Below are positions 1 through 10,375 of a stretch of 64,000 bases of DNA, one piece after another. The stretch lies in assembly GCA_032718475.1 (NCBI GenBank), contig JAUCBJ010002874.1:1-64000 (forward strand). Direction: 5' to 3'. This stretch comes from Nemertoderma westbladi (Eukaryota > Xenacoelomorpha > Nemertodermatida > Nemertodermatidae). Both the position numbers and the translations under genes were made by a program. Under the pieces are notes generated by a model. That model did not search any database. It saw nothing but the letters and a program-made list of their open reading frames with translations, and had not been told where the DNA came from. Positions within the stretch are counted from its first letter, which is position 1. Each line of letters starts with the position of its first letter.

Positions 1-2
1 AG

Positions 3-2201
3 TTACAGCGTGCTCTAAAATCAGCAGCGATGTCTAGTCTAATACGTGACAGAAAATCACTGGAAAACAACAATGCCTTAATAACAACTTCAGGTAGACT
101 TACCCATAAGCAGGAGAAGGACACCTATTTGAAAAACTGGTCAAACAATGAACTAAAATCCTGGATAGAATGCCTGAATTCAACGGATCCCCGAGTGCTC
201 TGGAATAAAATCGACTACAAAGGGAAATTAAACCAAAGCAATACAACAGAAAACACAATCCAAATATGCTCTTCGGACTTAGCCAAACACTTTGAATCTC
301 ACTTTAGTATAGCCCACGAAGAATGCGACTTCAAAGATATTCGAGCCCAATCTAACCCAACGTTGGATAAAGAAATAGCTGCGGAAGAAATAGAAACTGC
401 CGCTTCGAAACTCAACAACAGTAGCAGCAGCGCAGATGGCCTGTCCGCCAAAACTCTACAGGATACTTTGCCCGCACTGATGCCTTACTTACTTTGCCTA
501 TTCAATCTAATATTCTTCATGGGTCTCGGAGCATACCCAGAGATATGGTTTGGATTACTCCTCGCACTCCCTAAAAAGGGCAAACTTCAAATACCAAACT
601 TTGTGCGCGGAATCACACTGCTTCCAATACTTGCCAAACTGTACGACCTAATACTCTGTATAAGAATTACGGACTGGATTAAAATACCAAAAGCTCAGAC
701 AGCATTTCAAAAGGGCCGTAGTTGCGTACTACATGTGCTTACTGTTCGAATTCTACTAGATTCCGCTAATCACCAAAAAAAACGGTTATTTATTATACTA
801 ACAGATTTCTCGGCCGCATTTGACAAAATAAGTAGAAGACAACTATTTATAAAACTGTCACAGCTAGGATGTGGAATAATAATGTTGCGCGCGCTAATGG
901 CCGTCTATCAAACCACAGAGGTATCAGTACATCATGGGAATGAATTCTCAATAATCTTCAAACTATTGAGTGGAATTCGACAGGGGGCCCCATCGAGCCC
1001 AATTCTTTTCGTGATATATACATTAGGTTTAATTAAGATTTTTGATAAATGCAAACCAGAGCAGCTTATTAAGAATATACACCTTCTGATCCACGCTGAC
1101 GACACCCTACTTTTGGCCGCTACTCGTGGTACAGCTATACTCAAACTTAATTTGCTTGAGATATATTGTCATGAGAACTTCATAAAACTTAACCCAAAAA
1201 AATGCGCGGTCTTATGTGTAAATGAACCGATTGACGAAAACGAACCATTACTGCTTAAACATGGAAAAATAGATATATCTAAATCAGAAATATATTTGGG
1301 TTCAACACTTTGTGCTTCCGGCAGTCTCAGGGATATGTTCACCGCTGACCTCAAGCTGAAGCAAAAACACTTTATAAAATATTATGCCTTCCTTAGAGAA
1401 AACATGGCTGCTCCTTTAAAAGTCAAAGAAAAAGTCCTCGACGCATGCATCGTTAACGGTATTTTATATAATTGTGAGGCGTGGGGTAATGTTAATTTCA
1501 ACAAACTCGAAGACCAATATCGAAAAATATTAAAAACTATGTTAGGCCTAAAACGAACAACACCAAACGAATTTGTTTATATCGAGCTTGAACGGCCCCC
1601 CATAACCGCTGTTATCAAGGCGCGTACTTCCTCGTTAGTTAAACGCATTATTTCCAACAAACACGATCACATGTCGGACCCACTGCTTTCCCTTATAGAA
1701 CACCCCAACAACAACTCTTCATTAATAACATACCTTAAATCATGCGCCGATATTCCTGAACCGAAATCGGTAGAAAGGGACGCACTCGATAAGATAAAAC
1801 AGTCTATAATATCAAAGTCAAATAAGGGTAAGACCAAATACTGCACTTATCTTTCCATTAACCCATCGCTATCAAGACCAGCTGCATATGACTCGATGTA
1901 CTCTTCCGCGGATATAATAGCGTACTCACGCATTCGCACTAGCGCGCATGAACTTGCCATCGAGAAAGGCAGATACAATCGCCTCCCCAGAGAAGAACGC
2001 TTATGTCGATGTGGTGAGATAGAAGACGAAGACCACTTTCTCCTCAAATGTCCAGATTACTCCTCAGAACGCGATCTCTTTCTCGGAGGGGAGCAGCACA
2101 CCATCTCTTCGATTCTCGATATATTTGGCGCACCAACATACGTCAATAAACTTGTTCAAAGTCGTAAACAGAATCGCGCGGTAAATCCACCACCACATTA
2201 A
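3..2201 (+). CDS. LINE ORF2 C-terminal part: reverse transcriptase with C-terminal CCHC zinc knuckle (5' partial)
   Basis: This is the polyprotein part that copies the element's RNA into DNA at the target site (target-primed reverse transcription). The frame has no stop from base 3 onward, so the ATG at 30 is internal and the true start lies left of the window. Numbering from that ATG (723 residues): residues 1-115 look like the linker between endonuclease and RT. RT motifs follow in order: LPKKGK 180-185, GITLLP 194-199, TAFQKGRSC 224-232, DFSAAFDK 259-266 (catalytic Asp in motif A), GIRQGAPSSP 315-324 (motif B), HADDT 355-359 (motif C, catalytic DD 357-358), and YLG 422-424. A thumb-like region follows, with YNCEAWG 480-486. 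A knuckle of the form CxCx7Hx4C uses C659, C661, H669 and C674. The frame is uninterrupted for over 720 codons, suggesting a young copy. The clade is not certain; CR1/L2/Daphne-like is my guess. The endonuclease domain is not in view. Confidence 0.92.
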   Translation, partial: LQRALKSAAMSSLIRDRKSLENNNALITTSGRLTHKQEKDTYLKNWSNNELKSWIECLNSTDPRVLWNKIDYKGKLNQSNTTENTIQICSSDLAKHFESHFSIAHEECDFKDIRAQSNPTLDKEIAAEEIETAASKLNNSSSSADGLSAKTLQDTLPALMPYLLCLFNLIFFMGLGAYPEIWFGLLLALPKKGKLQIPNFVRGITLLPILAKLYDLILCIRITDWIKIPKAQTAFQKGRSCVLHVLTVRILLDSANHQKKRLFIILTDFSAAFDKISRRQLFIKLSQLGCGIIMLRALMAVYQTTEVSVHHGNEFSIIFKLLSGIRQGAPSSPILFVIYTLGLIKIFDKCKPEQLIKNIHLLIHADDTLLLAATRGTAILKLNLLEIYCHENFIKLNPKKCAVLCVNEPIDENEPLLLKHGKIDISKSEIYLGSTLCASGSLRDMFTADLKLKQKHFIKYYAFLRENMAAPLKVKEKVLDACIVNGILYNCEAWGNVNFNKLEDQYRKILKTMLGLKRTTPNEFVYIELERPPITAVIKARTSSLVKRIISNKHDHMSDPLLSLIEHPNNNSSLITYLKSCADIPEPKSVERDALDKIKQSIISKSNKGKTKYCTYLSINPSLSRPAAYDSMYSSADIIAYSRIRTSAHELAIEKGRYNRLPREERLCRCGEIEDEDHFLLKCPDYSSERDLFLGGEQHTISSILDIFGAPTYVNKLVQSRKQNRAVNPPPH

Positions 2202-2205
2202 ATGT

Positions 2206-2208
<3 letters not shown>

Positions 2209-2240
<32 letters not shown>
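2209..2240 (+). repeat. Homopolymer T32, 7 bp after the LINE stop codon
   Basis: An uninterrupted run of 32 T lies almost directly after the LINE stop codon. A poly(A) tail of a + strand element would read as A, so this is not a simple tail of this element. It may be a UTR homopolymer expansion or the tail of something inserted in the opposite orientation. Its exact length depends on the sequencing platform. Confidence 0.9.
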
Positions 2241-2242
<2 letters not shown>

Positions 2243-2249
2243 GAATTTA

Positions 2250-2520
2250 CTATTTATTTATTATTTATTCAACTTCTTATTTAGTTAATCAATAACGCTG
2301 ACCCCCCCCCCCCCCCCCCCCCCGACCCCCGTGCATATTAATTATTATCAATATTTATTCACTTAATCAACTGTAATTGTCAGGCTAACCCGCCGCCACA
2401 TTCTATTTAGTAATTAGCAGTATTTCACTTATTATTTAATCAATTCATTTATTTATTATTTATTCAATTGACATTGCACAACCTACTAATGAGCCCATGT
2501 ATATTAATCATTACCAATAT
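2250..2520 (+). repeat. Imperfect direct duplication inside the 3' UTR
   Basis: An identical 20-base AT word lies at 2253-2272 and 2448-2467 (offset 195). A second pair, CATATTAATTATTATCAATA near 2334 and a diverged form near 2500 (offset 166), follows in the same order. The difference in offset (29 bp) is explained largely by the C-rich run found only in the first copy. This suggests an old tandem duplication of about 100-170 bp, since diverged. Confidence 0.5.
2302..2323 (+). repeat. Homopolymer C22 followed by GAC5
   Basis: A run of 22 C is followed by GA and five more C (2326-2330). This is out of character for the surrounding AT-rich DNA. It sits inside the first copy of the imperfect direct duplication of the 3' UTR and is missing from the second copy, so it looks like a local expansion. 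On the minus strand it is a G-run able to form quadruplex-type structure. The length is uncertain for technical reasons. Confidence 0.9.
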
Positions 2521-2839
2521 ATTATACTTATATTTGTACATACTGTACGACATTACTTTATTATCATGATATTTATTAATGACAATTATCTACTACTTTA
2601 ATTAATTAGTTTACTTTACTGTCTATATTTATAAATATACAACGCCTGAATTAATTATTACATTTGAATTAACTTATTATTAATACTATTATGTTTTGGT
2701 TCTCATTAATTGTAGAACGATATCTTTCTTAGGACTGTTAAATTAGTGTAAATCTATAACCATTTTTAGGACAACTTAAATTCTGCTACATTTGATATAT
2801 ATGTTTAGTGCTATTTTAACCAAATGATAGTCTATATTA

Positions 2840-2859
2840 TACATACATACATACATACA
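2840..2859 (+). repeat. (TACA)5 microsatellite at the LINE / minisatellite junction
   Basis: Five perfect TACA units run directly into TATGGAGTAGGG, the first minisatellite monomer. The position after the 3' UTR fits a LINE simple-repeat tail. The run also shares the TATG word with the GTATG segment that separates 41-bp from 36-bp monomers, so the exact breakpoint is ambiguous by a few bases. Confidence 0.85.
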
Positions 2860-2960
2860 TATGGAGTAGGGAAAGATCGTAGAGGCATTCATAGTAAATG
2901 TATGGAGTAGGGAAAGATCGTAGAGGCATTCATAGTAAATGTATGGAGTAGGGAAAGAAC

Positions 2961-5900
2961 GTAGAGGCATTCATAGTAAATGAGGAGGGAAAGAACGTAG
3001 AGGCATTCATAGTAAATGTATGGAGGAGGGAATGAAGAACGTAGAGGCATTCATAGTAAATGTATGGAGGAGGGAAAGAACGTAGAGGCATTCATAGTAA
3101 ATGAGTAGGGAGAGAACGTAGAGGCATTCATAGTAAATGTATGGAGGAGGGAAAGAACGTAGAGGCATTCATAGTAAATGAGTAGGGAGAGAACGTAGAG
3201 GCATTCATAGTAAATGAGTAGGGAGAGAACGTAGAGGCATTCATAGTAAATGTATGGAGTAGGGAGAGAACGTAGAGGCATTCATAGTAAATGAGTAGGG
3301 AGAGAACGTAGAGGCATTCATAGTAAATGTATGGAGTAGGGAAAGAACGTAGAGGCATTCATAGTAAATGAGGAGGGAAAGATCGTAGAGGCATTCATAG
3401 TAAATGTATGGAGTAGGGAAAGAACGTAGAGGCATTCATAGTAAATGTATGGAGTAGGGAAAGAACGTAGAGGCATTCATAGTAAATGAGTAGGGAAAGA
3501 GCGTAGAGGCATTCATAGTAAATGAGGAGGGAAAGAACGTAGAGGCATTCATAGTAAATGAGTAGGGAAAGAGCGTAGAGGCATTCATAGTAAATGAGGA
3601 GGGAGAGAACGTAGAGGCATTAATAGTAAATGAGGAGGGAAAGAACGTAGAGGCATTCATAGTAAATGAGGAGGGAAAGAACGTAGAGGCATTCATAGTA
3701 AATGAGGAGGGAAAGAGCGTAGAGGCATTCATAGTAAATGAGGAGGGAAAGAACGTAGAGGCATTCATAGTAAATGTATGGAGGAGGGAAAGAACGTAGA
3801 GGCATTCATAGTAAATGTATGGAGTAGGGAGAGAACGTAGAGGCATTCATAGTAAATGTATGGAGTAGGGAAAGATCGTAGAGGCATTCATAGTAAATGA
3901 GGAGGGAAAGAACGTAGAGGCATTCATAGTAAATGTATGGAGGAGGGAAAGAACGTAGAGGCATTCATAGTAAATGTATGGAGGAGGGAAAGAAGATCGT
4001 AGAGGCATTCATAGTAAATGTATGGAGTAGGGAAAGAACGTAGAGGCATTCATAGTAAATGAGTAGGGAAAGAGCGTAGAGGCATTCATAGTAAATGAGG
4101 AGGGAAAGATCGTAGAGGCATTCATAGTAAATGAGGAGGGAAAGAGCGTAGAGGCATTCATAGTAAATGAGGAGGGAAAGAACGTAGAGGCATTCATAGT
4201 AAATGTATGGAGGAGGGAAAGAACGTAGAGGCATTCATAGTAAATGTATGGAGGAGGGAAAGAACGTAGAGGCATTCATAGTAAATGAGGAGGGAAAGAA
4301 CGTAGAGGCATTCATAGTAAATGTATGGAGGAGGGAAAGAACGTAGAGGCATTCATAGTAAATGAGTAGGGAGAGAACGTAGAGGCATTCATAGTAAATG
4401 AGTAGGGAAAGAACGTAGAGGCATTCATAGTAAATGAGGAGGGAGAGAACGTAGAGGCATTCATAGTAAATGAGTAGGGAGAGAACGTAGAGGCATTCAT
4501 AGTAAATGAGTAGGGAGAGAACGTAGAGGCATTCATAGTAAATGTATGGAGTAGGGAAAGAACGTAGAGGCATTCATAGTAAATGTATGGAGTAGGGAAA
4601 GAACGTAGAGGCATTCATAGTAAATGAGTAGGGAGAGAACGTAGAGGCATTCATAGTAAATGAGTAGGGAGAGAACGTAGAGGCATTCATAGTAAATGAG
4701 GAGGGAAAGAACGTAGAGGCATTCATAGTAAATGAGTAGGGAGAGAACGTAGAGGCATTCATAGTAAATGAGGAGGGAGAGAACGTAGAGGCATTCATAG
4801 TAAATGAGGAGGGAGAGAACGTAGAGGCATTCATAGTAAATGAGTAGGGAGAGAACGTAGAGGCATTCATAGTAAATGAGTAGGGAGAGAACGTAGAGGC
4901 ATTCATAGTAAATGAGTAGGGAGAGAACGTAGAGGCATTCATAGTAAATGAGTAGGGAAAGAACGTAGAGGCATTCATAGTAAATGAGTAGGGAGAGAAC
5001 GTAGAGGCATTCATAGTAAATGAGTAGGGAGAGAACGTAGAGGCATTAATAGTAAATGAGGAGGGAGAGAACGTAGAGGCATTCATAGTAAATGAGGAGG
5101 GAGAGAACGTAGAGGCATTCATAGTAAATGAGTAGGGAAAGAACGTAGAGGCATTCATAGTAAATGAGTAGGGAAAGAACGTAGAGGCATTCATAGTAAA
5201 TGAGGAGGGAAAGAACGTAGAGGCATTCATAGTAAATGAGTAGGGAGAGAACGTAGAGGCATTCATAGTAAATGAGTAGGGAAAGAACGTAGAGGCATTC
5301 ATAGTAAATGAGGAGGGAAAGAACGTAGAGGCATTCATAGTAAATGAGTAGGGAGAGAACGTAGAGGCATTCATAGTAAATGAGGAGGGAAAGAACGTAG
5401 AGGCATTCATAGTAAATGAGTAGGGAGAGAACGTAGAGGCATTCATAGTAAATGAGGAGGGAAAGAACGTAGAGGCATTCATAGTAAATGAGTAGGGAGA
5501 GAACGTAGAGGCATTCATAGTAAATGAGTAGGGAGAGAACGTAGAGGCATTCATAGTAAATGAGTAGGGAGAGAACGTAGAGGCATTAATAGTAAATGAG
5601 GAGGGAAAGAACGTAGAGGCATTCATAGTAAATGAGTAGGGAGAGAACGTAGAGGCATTCATAGTAAATGAGTAGGGAAAGAACGTAGAGGCATTCATAG
5701 TAAATGAGGAGGGAAAGAACGTAGAGGCATTCATAGTAAATGAGTAGGGAGAGAACGTAGAGGCATTCATAGTAAATGAGGAGGGAAAGAACGTAGAGGC
5801 ATTCATAGTAAATGAGTAGGGAGAGAACGTAGAGGCATTCATAGTAAATGAGGAGGGAAAGAACGTAGAGGCATTCATAGTAAATGAGGAGGGAGAGAAC

Positions 5901-8600
5901 GTAGAGGCATTCATAGTAAATGAGTAGGGAGAGAACGTAGAGGCATTCATAGTAAATGTATGGAGGAGGGAAAGAACGTAGAGGCATTCATAGTAAATGT
6001 ATGGAGTAGGGAAAGAACGTAGAGGCATTCATAGTAAATGTATGGAGTAGGGAAAGAACGTAGAGGCATTCATAGTAAATGAGTAGGGAGAGAACGTAGA
6101 GGCATTCATAGTAAATGAGTAGGGAGAGAACGTAGAGGCATTCATAGTAAATGAGTAGGGAGAGAACGTAGAGGCATTCATAGTAAATGAGTAGGGAGAG
6201 AACGTAGAGGCATTAATAGTAAATGAGGAGGGAAAGAACGTAGAGGCATTCATAGTAAATGAGTAGGGAGAGAACGTAGAGGCATTCATAGTAAATGAGT
6301 AGGGAGAGAACGTAGAGGCATTCATAGTAAATGTATGGAGTAGGGAGAGAACGTAGAGGCATTCATAGTAAATGTATGGAGTAGGAATGAACGTAGAGGC
6401 ATTCATAGTAAATGTATGGAGTAGGGAGAGAACGTAGAGGCATTCATAGTAAATGTATGGAGTAGGGAGAGAACGTAGAGGCATTCATAGTAAATGTATG
6501 GAGTAGGGAAAGAACGTAGAGGCATTCATAGTAAATGTATGGAGTAGGGAATGAACGTAGAGGCATTCATAGTAAATGTATGGAGGAGGGAAAGATCGTA
6601 GAGGCATTCATAGTAAATGAGTAGGGAGAGAACGTAGAGGCATTCATAGTAAATGAGTAGGGAGAGAACGTAGAGGCATTCATAGTAAATGAGGAGGGAG
6701 AGAACGTAGAGGCATTCATAGTAAATGTATGGAGTAGGGAAGAGAACGTAGAGGCATTCATAGTAAATGTATGGAGTAGGGAGAGAACGTAGAGGCATTC
6801 ATAGTAAATGTATGGAGTAGGGAGAGAACGTAGAGGCATTCATAGTAAATGTATGGAGTAGGGAAAGAACGTAGAGGCATTCATAGTAAATGTATGGAGT
6901 AGGGAATGAACGTAGAGGCATTCATAGTAAATGTATGGAGGAGGGAATGATCGTAGAGGCATTCATAGTAAATGTATGGAGTAGGGAAAGAACGTAGAGG
7001 CATTAATAGTAAATGAGGAGGGAGAGAACGTAGAGGCATTCATAGTAAATGTATGGAGTAGGGAAAGAACGTAGAGGCATTCATAGTAAATGTATGGAGT
7101 AGGGAATGAACGTAGAGGCATTCATAGTAAATGTATGGAGTAGGGAAAGAACGTAGAGGCATTCATAGTAAATGTATGGAGGAGGGAAAGATCGTAGAGG
7201 CATTCATAGTAAATGAGTAGGGAGAGAACGTAGAGGCATTCATAGTAAATGAGTAGGGAGAGAACGTAGAGGCATTCATAGTAAATGAGGAGGGAAAGAA
7301 CGTAGAGGCATTCATAGTAAATGAGTAGGGAGAGAACGTAGAGGCATTCATAGTAAATGAGTAGGGAGAGAACGTAGAGGCATTAATAGTAAATGAGGAG
7401 GGAGAGAACGTAGAGGCATTCATAGTAAATGTATGGAGTAGGAAGAGAACGTAGAGGCATTCATAGTAAATGTATGGAGTAGGGAAAGAACGTAGAGGCA
7501 TTCATAGTAAATGTATGGAGTAGGGAGAGAACGTAGAGGCATTCATAGTAAATGTATGGAGTAGGGAATGAACGTAGAGGCATTCATAGTAAATGTATGG
7601 AGTAGGGAAAGAACGTAGAGGCATTCATAGTAAATGTATGGAGGAGGGAAAGATCGTAGAGGCATTCATAGTAAATGAGTAGGGAGAGAACGTAGAGGCA
7701 TTCATAGTAAATGAGTAGGGAGAGAACGTAGAGGCATTCATAGTAAATGAGTAGGGGGAGAACGTAGAGGCATTCATAGTAAATGAGTAGGGAGAGAACG
7801 TAGAGGCATTCATAGTAAGATGGAGTAGGGAGAGAACGTAGAGGCATTCATAGTAAATGAGGAGGGAAAGAACGTAGAGGCATTCATAGTAAATGAGTAG
7901 GGAAAGAACGTAGAGGCATTCATAGTAAATGAGTAGGGAGAGAACGTAGAGGCATTCATAGTAAATGAGTAGGGAGAGAACGTAGAGGCATTCATAGTAA
8001 ATGAGTAGGGAGAGAACGTAGAGGCATTCATAGTAAATGAGGAGGGAAAGAACGTAGAGGCATTCATAGTAAATGAGGAGGGAAAGAACGTAGAGGCATT
8101 CATAGTAAATGAGGAGGGAGAGAACGTAGAGGCATTCATAGTAAATGTATGGAGTAGGGAAAGAACGTAGAGGCATTCATAGTAAATGTATGGAGGAGGG
8201 AAAGAAGAACGTAGAGGCATTCATAGTAAATGTATGGAGGAGGGAAAGAAGAACGTAGAGGCATTCATAGTAAATGAGTAGGGAGAGAACGTAGAGGCAT
8301 TCATAGTAAATGAGTAGGGAGAGAACGTAGAGGCATTCATAGTAAATGAGGAGGGAAAGAACGTAGAGGCATTCATAGTAAATGAGTAGGGAGAGAACGT
8401 AGAGGCATTCATAGTAAATGAGGAGGGAAAGAACGTAGAGGCATTCATAGTAAATGAGGAGGGAGAGAACGTAGAGGCATTCATAGTAAATGTATGGAGT
8501 AGGGAATGAACGTAGAGGCATTCATAGTAAATGAGGAGGGAAAGATCGTAGAGGCATTCATAGTAAATGTATGGAGTAGGGAAAGAACGTAGAGGCATTC
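2961..8600 (+). repeat. Left array domain rich in 36-bp monomers
   Basis: Short 36-bp monomers with GAGTAGGGAGAG or GAGGAGGGAAAG make up a large share, interleaved with 41-bp monomers and a few 44-bp ones. GAGCG variants (for example near 3500, 3577, 3717, 4073, 4147) are concentrated near the left end. Irregular monomers occur: a 40-bp one near 6381 (GTAGGAATGAACG), a 42-bp one near 6735 (GGGAAGAGAACG) and one with TAAGATGG near 7817. A marker monomer GTATGGAGGAGGGAAAGATC followed by two 36-bp monomers recurs at about 6578, 7174 and 7636, indicating a higher-order unit of roughly 460-600 bp. Confidence 0.85.
4626..5957 (+). repeat. Uninterrupted run of 37 consecutive 36-bp monomers
   Basis: Between a 41-bp monomer ending at 4625 and the next one starting at 5958 there are exactly 1332 bp, which is 37 x 36. 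Because 36 is divisible by three, the run keeps one frame and produces the 484-codon minus-strand ORF (4574-6028), a 12-residue peptide repeat (TMNASTFSPYSF and variants). I found no promoter or splice context for it and the ORF ends as soon as 41-bp monomers resume, so I treat it as non-coding. It is the longest pure 36-bp run I saw. Confidence 0.93.
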
Positions 8601-10375
8601 ATAGTAAATGTATGGAGTAGGGAGAGAACGTAGAGGCATTCATAGTAAATGAGTAGGGAAAGAACGTAGAGGCATTCATAGTAAATGTATGGAGTAGGGA
8701 AAGAACGTAGAGGCATTCATAGTAAATGTATGGAGTAGGGAAAGAAGATCGTAGAGGCATTCATAGTAAATGTATGGAGGAGGGAAAGAACGTAGAGGCA
8801 TTCATAGTAAATGTATGGAGTAGGGAAAGAAGATCGTAGAGGCATTCATAGTAAATGTATGGAGTAGGGAAAGAACGTAGAGGCATTCATAGTAAATGTA
8901 TGGAGTAGGGAAAGATCGTAGAGGCATTCATAGTAAATGTATGGAGTAGGGAAAGAACGTAGAGGCATTCATAGTAAATGAGGAGGGAAAGATCGTAGAG
9001 GCATTCATAGTAAATGTATGGAGTAGGGAAAGATCGTAGAGGCATTCATAGTAAATGTATGGAGGAGGGAAAGAAGAACGTAGAGGCATTCATAGTAAAT
9101 GTATGAAGGAGGGAATGAAGAACGTAGAGGCATTCATAGTAAATGTATGGAGTAGGGAAAGAACGTAGAGGCATTCATAGTAAATGTATGGAGTAGGGAA
9201 AGATCGTAGAGGCATTCATAGTAAATGTATGGAGGAGGGAAAGAACGTAGAGGCATTCATAGTAAATGTATGGAGGAGGGAAAGATCGTAGAGGCATTCA
9301 TAGTAAATGTATGAAGGAGGGAATGAAGAACGTAGAGGCATTCATAGTAAATGTATGGAGTAGGGAAAGAACGTAGAGGCATTCATAGTAAATGTATGGA
9401 GTAGGGAAAGAACGTAGAGGCATTCATAGTAAATGTATGGAGGAGGGAAAGAACGTAGAGGCATTCATAGTAAATGTATGGAGTAGGGAAAGAACGTAGA
9501 GGCATTCATAGTAAATGTATGGAGTAGGGAAAGAACGTAGAGGCATTCATAGTAAATGTATGGAGGAGGGAAAGAACGTAGAGGCATTCATAGTAAATGT
9601 ATGGAGTAGGGAAAGAACGTAGAGGCATTCATAGTAAATGTATGGAGGAGGGAAAGAACGTAGAGGCATTCATAGTAAATGTATGGAGTAGGGAAAGAAC
9701 GTAGAGGCATTCATAGTAAATGTATGGAGGAGGGAAAGAACGTAGAGGCATTCATAGTAAATGTATGGAGTAGGGAAAGAACGTAGAGGCATTCATAGTA
9801 AATGTATGGAGGAGGGAAAGAACGTAGAGGCATTCATAGTAAATGTATGGAGTAGGGAAAGAACGTAGAGGCATTCATAGTAAATGTATGGAGTAGGGAA
9901 AGAACGTAGAGGCATTCATAGTAAATGTATGGAGGAGGGAATGAAGATCGTAGAGGCATTCATAGTAAATGTATGGAGGAGGGAAAGAACGTAGAGGCAT
10001 TCATAGTAAATGTATGGAGTAGGGAAAGAACGTAGAGGCATTCATAGTAAATGTATGGAGTAGGGAAAGAACGTAGAGGCATTCATAGTAAATGTATGGA
10101 GGAGGGAAAGAACGTAGAGGCATTCATAGTAAATGTATAGAGTAGGGAAAGAACGTAGAGGCATTCATAGTAAATGTATGGAGGAGGGAAAGAACGTAGA
10201 GGCATTCATAGTAAATGAGTAGGGAGAGAACGTAGAGGCATTCATAGTAAATGTATGGAGGAGGGAATGAACGTAGAGGCATTCATAGTAAATGTATGGA
10301 GGAGGGAAAGAACGTAGAGGCATTCATAGTAAATGTATGGAGTAGGGAAAGAACGTAGAGGCATTCATAGTAAAT
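8600..10375 (+). repeat. Domain of mainly 41-bp monomers, GTAGGG/GAGGGG alternating
   Basis: The 41-bp form dominates, with 44-bp monomers near 8740, 8820, 9060, 9100, 9310 and 9935, and only a few 36-bp ones. From about 9360 to 10130 the GGAGTAGGG and GGAGGAGGG forms often alternate one by one, giving an 82-bp dimer register. ORFs are short or absent because the frame shifts at each 41-bp monomer. Confidence 0.75.

Larger units (their letters stand above)
2202..2839 (+). other. AT-rich 3' UTR / flank of the LINE, non-coding
   Basis: No reading frame of note is present. The stretch is dominated by A and T, with many TTATT and ATTAAT words, plus the T32 and C22 runs and an imperfect internal direct repeat listed separately. 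An ATTAAA hexamer overlaps the stop codon (2197-2202), but its position makes it a doubtful polyadenylation signal. I read the stretch as the LINE 3' UTR because it lies between the stop codon and a tail-like microsatellite. It could be host flank if the element ends at the T run. Confidence 0.6.
1..2859 (+). mobile_element. 3' portion of a non-LTR (LINE-type) retrotransposon, with 3' UTR and probable microsatellite tail
   Basis: The element consists of an open reverse-transcriptase reading frame running in from the left edge, its TAA stop, an AT-rich non-coding stretch of about 640 bp, and a (TACA)5 run. I see no long terminal repeat and no integrase or RNase H signature. That, with the RT motifs and the C-terminal CCHC knuckle, points to a LINE. 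Tails of short tandem repeats rather than poly(A) are known in several LINE clades (CR1, L2 and RTE groups), so ending the element at the (TACA)n run is reasonable but inferred. No target-site duplication can be tested because the 5' end is outside the window. The right limit could instead lie anywhere from the T32 run (2240) to 2859. Confidence 0.75.

Noticed and set aside
932-2047. Minus-strand ORFs of 61-70 codons within the LINE ORF
   Set aside because: They are shadows of the reverse-transcriptase frame, with no recognisable motif.
2197-2202. ATTAAA polyadenylation signal
   Set aside because: It overlaps the stop codon and is followed by a T32 run. In AT-rich DNA the hexamer is expected by chance.
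4574-6028. 484-codon minus-strand ORF with a 12-residue repeat, resembling a repetitive secreted or structural protein
   Set aside because: It is 37 tandem 36-bp monomers plus three 41-bp monomers read in frame. Its length follows from monomer arithmetic, it ends where 41-bp monomers resume, and variants hit all codon positions without visible constraint.
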